Shown here piece after piece: positions 60,381 through 64,000 of a DNA stretch of 64,000 nt. The translations under genes were made by a program, and so were the position numbers. The DNA lies in NCBI RefSeq assembly GCF_007995065.1, contig NZ_VOQR01000001.1, forward strand, positions 2,049,001 to 2,113,000, written 5' to 3'. How positions within the stretch are numbered: position 1 is the stretch's first letter; every line of letters begins with the position of its first letter. This stretch comes from Sphingomonas ginsenosidivorax. GTDB taxonomy: Bacteria; Pseudomonadota; Alphaproteobacteria; Sphingomonadales; Sphingomonadaceae. The notes under the pieces are model-generated. The model saw nothing but the letters and a program-made list of their open reading frames with translations, had not been told where the DNA came from and searched no databases.

Positions 60381-61285
60381 AACCCCGCCACCCCGCCGAG
60401 CCCGAACGCCGACGCCAGCATCCCCAACACGTACAAACTCGTCCCCGTCGCGTTGTACCACGGCGTGTTCCCCAGCGGATCACGCAACAGCCTCCGCATC
60501 AACACCACCTGCCCCACCAGCAAAACCGCCACGATTCCGCCGATCAGCCGGTGTCCCCAGGCGAGTTGCAGCGCAATCACCAGCACCTGCGGCACGGCCA
60601 TCACGACGCAGGCGAGTCGCGCCGCGCCGTCGACGCCCAACACCACCGGCAGCGAGCGCAGGCCCATCGCCCGATCGCCGTCCACCGCCTTGAAATCGTT
60701 GAGCGTCATGATCCCGTGCGCGCCGAAACTGTAAAGCGCGAGCACGACCAGGACAGCGCCGCCAGGCCAGGCCCCCATCATCGCTGCGGCGCCGGTGAAC
60801 CAGGTCAGCCCCTCATAGGTCAGCGCCACTACCGCCGGACCCCATACCCCGCTGGCCTTGAACCGGAACGGGGGCGCGCTGTACCCCCAGGCGCAGACCA
60901 GCGCGAGGCAGGTCGCGCCGAACACCAGCGGCCCCATCGCCCGGGCGACGAGCAGCGACAGCAGCGTTCCCGCGATCGCGATCCACAATCCCCACTGCCC
61001 CGCGATGCGGCCCGACGGGATCGGACGCCCGGGTTCGTTGATCGCATCAACGTGCCGGTCGAACCAGTCGTTGACCGCCTGACTCGTCCCGCACACCAGT
61101 GGACCGGTCAGCAACACGCCCGCGACCAGGAACGGCCAGCGCTCTGCGACCGGCACGCCCGACGACACCACCCCGCACATGAACGCCCAGATCGGCGGAA
61201 ACCATGTCACCGGCTTGAGAAGTTCGAGGACGTCGCGCGCTGCCGGAAGCGACGTGGCGATACCGGGGGCGGTCGACCTGTCCAT
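60377..61285 (-). CDS. bchG: bacteriochlorophyll/chlorophyll synthase (prenyltransferase)
   Basis: 302 residues, UbiA-superfamily membrane protein with about eight helices. Prenyl-diphosphate motif NDWFDRHVDAINEPGRPIPS; second motif GIMTLNDFKAVDGDRAMGLR. It esterifies bacteriochlorophyllide with geranylgeranyl diphosphate. First gene of the bchG-PucC-bchP-tspO run, with a PpsR-type site just upstream. Confidence 0.95.
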   Translation of the reverse strand: MDRSTAPGIATSLPAARDVLELLKPVTWFPPIWAFMCGVVSSGVPVAERWPFLVAGVLLTGPLVCGTSQAVNDWFDRHVDAINEPGRPIPSGRIAGQWGLWIAIAGTLLSLLVARAMGPLVFGATCLALVCAWGYSAPPFRFKASGVWGPAVVALTYEGLTWFTGAAAMMGAWPGGAVLVVLALYSFGAHGIMTLNDFKAVDGDRAMGLRSLPVVLGVDGAARLACVVMAVPQVLVIALQLAWGHRLIGGIVAVLLVGQVVLMRRLLRDPLGNTPWYNATGTSLYVLGMLASAFGLGGVAGL

Positions 61286-61315
61286 CGCGCGAGGCTATGT
61301 TATGACAAGCTCAAA

Positions 61316-61333
61316 CGTCAAATTAAATTGACA
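61316..61333 (-). promoter_or_regulatory. PpsR/CrtJ-type operator upstream of bchG
   Basis: Minus-strand tgtcaatttaatttgacg is a near-perfect TGTCA-N8-TGACg palindrome, fitting the TGT-N12-ACA consensus except for the last base. It lies about 31 bp upstream of bchG and below ppsR. Expected to repress bch genes under oxygen. Confidence 0.75.
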
Positions 61334-61364
61334 CTTATCCGTCGCTAAAACGGCAAGTCCGAAG

Positions 61365-62810
61365 TCAGCTGTCGCCGGACACCAGGTTCCCCAGCCCATG
61401 CCGGTGCAGTTTCGAATAAAGGCTCTGCCGACTGACACCGAGCACCTCGGCGGCCGACGCGCGATTGTCGGACGTGTAGGCCAGGGCCGCCTCGATGCAG
61501 AGCCGCTCGATCAAGTCCGTACTCTCGCGCACGATCTCCTTCAGCGACATCCGGCCGACCAGCTCGGTCAGTTGCTCGACCGAGCGCGGCGTATCGTTGG
61601 AAACGATCGGCGGCTGGCGCAGCCGCCGGCCGACATGGCGGATCGTGAAGCCATAGCAGTCGTTGCCCGCCATCGGCGCGACCACTCCCGACACCTCGAT
61701 CTCTGCCTGCGCACCGGCCGTGCCGCGCAGGATCGTCGCGACGTTGCGCACCGCCCCGTGTTCGCGCAGCTGTGCGACGATCAGCTCCAGATCGATACCC
61801 GGACGCCCCAGCCACGAGCCCAGCCGGACACCGATCACACGTTCGATCGACGGCATCTCGGCCAGCTCGATAAAGGCCGCGTTGGCGGTGAGTATCTGCA
61901 ACTCGCGATCGACGAGCACGAACGCATCGGGCATCCGCTCGACCACCTCGCTCAGCGTCGCCTCGTACCGGTTCGTCGGCTCGGTTGACTCCACGAACTC
62001 GATCCGCACGATCAGCAGCGGCTGGCGCGCTTGGCGGAACAGACGCGCGGACAGCCGGGCCTCGGCACGGCGCGCGCCGAGCGGCACCAAGATCGGCGCG
62101 ACATCGTCGGCAGCCTCTGCAGCGCCCAAATGCGCGATCAGGTCGTCGCGGCTGGCAGGGTCGACGATTGTGTTAACGGTGTTGCCAACGAGCGCACCGT
62201 CGGCGGCGTCAAGCAGCGCGTGTGCAGCGGGGTTCGCCTCGCGGATGCGCCGCGTCTCGGCATCGACGATCAGCACCGCATCGGTCGCCGTGTCGAACAA
62301 CAGACGATAGCGGGTCTCGGCCTGGCGCAGCCGGATATAGTCCCGCTCGAGCGACTGCTGCGTCTGCAACAGCCGTTGCTGCATCGCCGCCGCGGCGCGC
62401 AAGTCACGTCCGATCGCGATCAGCCGGTCGTCCTGGCCCAGCGTCATCACGATATACCGGATGGGCACATCGCCGCCGGCCACCGCGTGGTTGATCTGTC
62501 GCCAGCGCGGCGCGGCACCGGTCGTCGCAGCCTCCAGCATCTCGGCGACCTTCGCCCGGCTTTCGACCGTCATCGTATCCGCCCAAGGCCCGCCGACCAT
62601 GTCGGCAAAGCCGTGATGCGCGAGATCGCCATGCGACACTGCGACGTCGAGCACGGTCCCGTCGGCCGACAGGATGAACGCCAAGTCACCGACCGCGGCG
62701 AGCAGGGATGCAGCCGTCCCCGCCGAGAGCACGCCGGGAACGACGTCAGGCTTGGTAAAGGCCGTTACGGCGGACGCCGCTACGGACGACGAGGCGATAA
62801 GCTTGGTCAT
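61365..62810 (-). CDS. ppsR: PpsR/CrtJ transcriptional regulator
   Basis: 481 residues. N-terminal PAS region (VGDLAFILSADGTVLDVAVS), Q-linker helix (QQSLERDYIRLRQAETRYRL), PAS1/PAS2 (DAVLIVDAETRRIREANPAA; AFVLVDRELQILTANAAFIE) and a Fis-type HTH (LCIEAALAYTSDNRASAAEV, SRQSLYSKLHRHGLGNLV). It represses photosynthesis genes. It has only two cysteines, at 385 and 438; Cys438 lies in the HTH. The gene follows aerR with a 30-bp gap. Confidence 0.95.
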   Translation of the reverse strand: MTKLIASSSVAASAVTAFTKPDVVPGVLSAGTAASLLAAVGDLAFILSADGTVLDVAVSHGDLAHHGFADMVGGPWADTMTVESRAKVAEMLEAATTGAAPRWRQINHAVAGGDVPIRYIVMTLGQDDRLIAIGRDLRAAAAMQQRLLQTQQSLERDYIRLRQAETRYRLLFDTATDAVLIVDAETRRIREANPAAHALLDAADGALVGNTVNTIVDPASRDDLIAHLGAAEAADDVAPILVPLGARRAEARLSARLFRQARQPLLIVRIEFVESTEPTNRYEATLSEVVERMPDAFVLVDRELQILTANAAFIELAEMPSIERVIGVRLGSWLGRPGIDLELIVAQLREHGAVRNVATILRGTAGAQAEIEVSGVVAPMAGNDCYGFTIRHVGRRLRQPPIVSNDTPRSVEQLTELVGRMSLKEIVRESTDLIERLCIEAALAYTSDNRASAAEVLGVSRQSLYSKLHRHGLGNLVSGDS

Positions 62811-62840
62811 CGACGAGCGTCACGCTCCCGTAAGCACCGG

Positions 62841-63746
62841 TTAACTACACGCCGCGGCCTCCCGTTCGCGTTGGCGGACGAGTTTTGCGGCGACCTCGAG
62901 CGCCAGTTTCGCATCGCTGGCCGTTCCATCCGCTCCGACTTGTGCGGCTAGGCCCGGGTTCGCGCTGAAAATCCTGCCACCGACCATGATGCAAACCCGC
63001 GAATTCGAAGAAATTTTCCGCAGCGCAGCGATGTTTGAGGCAAGGTCGGCGATATGGCAGTCGCAACTGATCGTCAATCCGATCATGTCGAACCAGCCAT
63101 GCCCGGCACGGTCGAGCAAATCGCTCCTGTGCGCCTCGCAGATCCGATCGGTCGACCAGCCGGCGCGACGGAATACTTCGTCGATCACCACCGTCCCAAA
63201 ACTATGCTGGTCGCCCGGCATCGACGCGAACAGCGCGCGGTAACGATGCTGCGTCCCGACGCGATCCGCCGGCGCGCGGCTGGCGATCTCATGCACCACT
63301 TCCTGCAGGCGCCAGAGCCCCATCGTGACGTCGACGAAGTCGCAGCGGTCGTCTTCCCAATATTCGCCGAGCAACCGCGCAGTCGGGGCGAGCAGGTCGA
63401 CCATCACCGTCTCCACGGTCACGCCGCGGTCGAGGATATCCTCGACATGCGCGAGCAGCGCATCGGCATCAACGCGCATCACCAGCGGTGCCAGCGCCTC
63501 GATATCGGCATCGTCGAACGACCATTCACTGTCGGATACCGCCAGACGCTCGGCGTCGACCGCGTGCGCGGCCATCAGGCGGGGGATGATCTCGCCTTCG
63601 ATCAGCGCCGAGAGTGAGCGCGCATAGTCGCGATCGACATGAATGCGGAAGCTTTCAAGTTCTTCGCGCGCGATTGTTAAGTGATGCTGTCGTATATCGC
63701 CGGTCGTACCACGATCGCCGGTCGCATAGTGGGTCATCGACGGCAT
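62841..63746 (-). CDS. ppaA: AerR/PpaA-type cobalamin-binding antirepressor
   Basis: 301 residues from ATG 63746, with GGGGAG upstream; ATG 63737 is the alternative. Features are the helical AerR N-terminus, the LLGEYWEDDRCDFVDVTMG segment that in AerR/CarH binds adenosylcobalamin, and a cobalamin-domain motif MPGDQHSFGTVVIDEVFRRA with His181 as lower ligand (numbering from 63746). It binds B12 and modulates PpsR in relatives. Transcribed into ppsR. Confidence 0.9.
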   Translation of the reverse strand: MPSMTHYATGDRGTTGDIRQHHLTIAREELESFRIHVDRDYARSLSALIEGEIIPRLMAAHAVDAERLAVSDSEWSFDDADIEALAPLVMRVDADALLAHVEDILDRGVTVETVMVDLLAPTARLLGEYWEDDRCDFVDVTMGLWRLQEVVHEIASRAPADRVGTQHRYRALFASMPGDQHSFGTVVIDEVFRRAGWSTDRICEAHRSDLLDRAGHGWFDMIGLTISCDCHIADLASNIAALRKISSNSRVCIMVGGRIFSANPGLAAQVGADGTASDAKLALEVAAKLVRQREREAAACS

Positions 63747-63881
63747 CACCGGCTCTCCCCAGCCTGGTTGACACGCTAGCTCTACTGGCCGTGCATTCGT
63801 GTCTTGTGCCGACCAGCGACTCGAAACATATCCCGGAAGCGATAACTGTACAACAAATTCGCTACGCCGCACCGCAACACG

Positions 63882-63915
63882 TGTCATATTTTCTGAACGT
63901 CCAATTTATTTGACA
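63882..63915 (+). promoter_or_regulatory. two tandem PpsR/CrtJ-like sites near the right edge
   Basis: tgtcatattttctgaacg (63882-63899) and, on the minus strand, tgtcaaataaattggacg (63898-63915) both give TGT-N12-ACG, near the TGT-N12-ACA consensus and abutting. They lie in the 220-bp divergent region between aerR/ppaA and the plus-strand gene that starts near 63968. Cooperative binding by PpsR is expected of paired sites. Confidence 0.55.
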
Positions 63916-63967
63916 CTTCGTTGGGATTACGCGTACCTTTCGCTCATCAGGCAGGTGGGCATCGGGC

Positions 63968-64000
63968 ATGCGATCGGGCGGATCTTCCCTAACGGAGCAA
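63968..64000 (+). CDS. start of a gene cut by the window edge, possibly bchF
   Basis: An ATG at 63968 opens eleven codons (MRSGGSSLTEQ) before the window ends. In related clusters a bchF-N-B-H-L-M run lies divergently from ppaA/ppsR, so bchF is the expected gene. The visible peptide is too short to confirm this. Confidence 0.3.
   Translation, partial: MRSGGSSLTEQ

Overview
The window looks like chromosomal DNA of a sphingomonad (Alphaproteobacteria, Sphingomonadales), most likely a Sphingomonas-type aerobic anoxygenic phototroph. The basis is the high G+C, several large TonB-dependent receptors, a Tat-exported PaoABC-type molybdoenzyme, the dispersed palindromic repeats typical of sphingomonads, and a bacteriochlorophyll operon (bchG, PucC-type transporter, bchP, tspO) beside ppsR and an aerR/ppaA-type gene at the right end. 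No phage, IS element, CRISPR array or rRNA operon was seen. The assignment comes from gene content and protein motifs, not from a database search.

Layout. 1-6.5 kb: the 3' end of an alpha/beta hydrolase, a hypothetical membrane protein, ftsB-like and eno, a run of small membrane/stress-type proteins (3.3-5.0 kb), a DUF4170 protein, a rhomboid protease and greA. 6.6-11.6 kb: carA-X-carB on the minus strand, with a small unknown tail-anchored gene X coupled between the two carbamoyl-phosphate synthetase genes. 11.7-16.7 kb: yqeY-like, a repeat cluster, a DUF559 nuclease, dnaG and rpoD. 16.7-23.3 kb: repeats, DUF488, trmFO, an EF-hand protein, a squalene/phytoene-synthase-like protein and three Tad-like surface genes. 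23.3-33.5 kb: pdhAB, an MFS transporter, cysK, a SleB-type hydrolase and paoABC. 33.6-38.0 kb: a queuosine-precursor transporter, tRNA-Arg(UCU), and a TonB receptor coupled to an acyltransferase-like membrane protein. 38.0-42.2 kb: a TPP-riboswitch operon (TonB receptor, APH-type kinase, PnuC/PnuT-like transporter), read here as thiamine salvage. 42.3-44.1 kb: an NAD(P)-binding protein and a metallophosphoesterase. 44.3-56.4 kb: a cobalamin-riboswitch-led B12/cobalt region (btuB, cobW, cobN, cobO, btuF, btuC, btuD, cobC-like, cbtB, cbtA). 56.6-64.0 kb: a lipoprotein cytochrome c, then the photosynthesis genes and regulators.

Two themes stand out. First, two families of palindromic repeats are scattered through the window. 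One copy lies in frame inside carA and another in frame inside cobN, and a third set brackets a DUF559 nuclease gene, giving it its ribosome binding site and its last codons. Second, vitamin supply and photosynthesis are neighbours: the B12 uptake/adenosylation genes lie within about 7 kb of a gene for an AerR/PpaA-type B12-binding regulator and of genes for bacteriochlorophyll synthesis.

Start codons were chosen from Shine-Dalgarno-like sequence, stop/start overlaps and family N-termini; many are GTG or TTG and remain uncertain.
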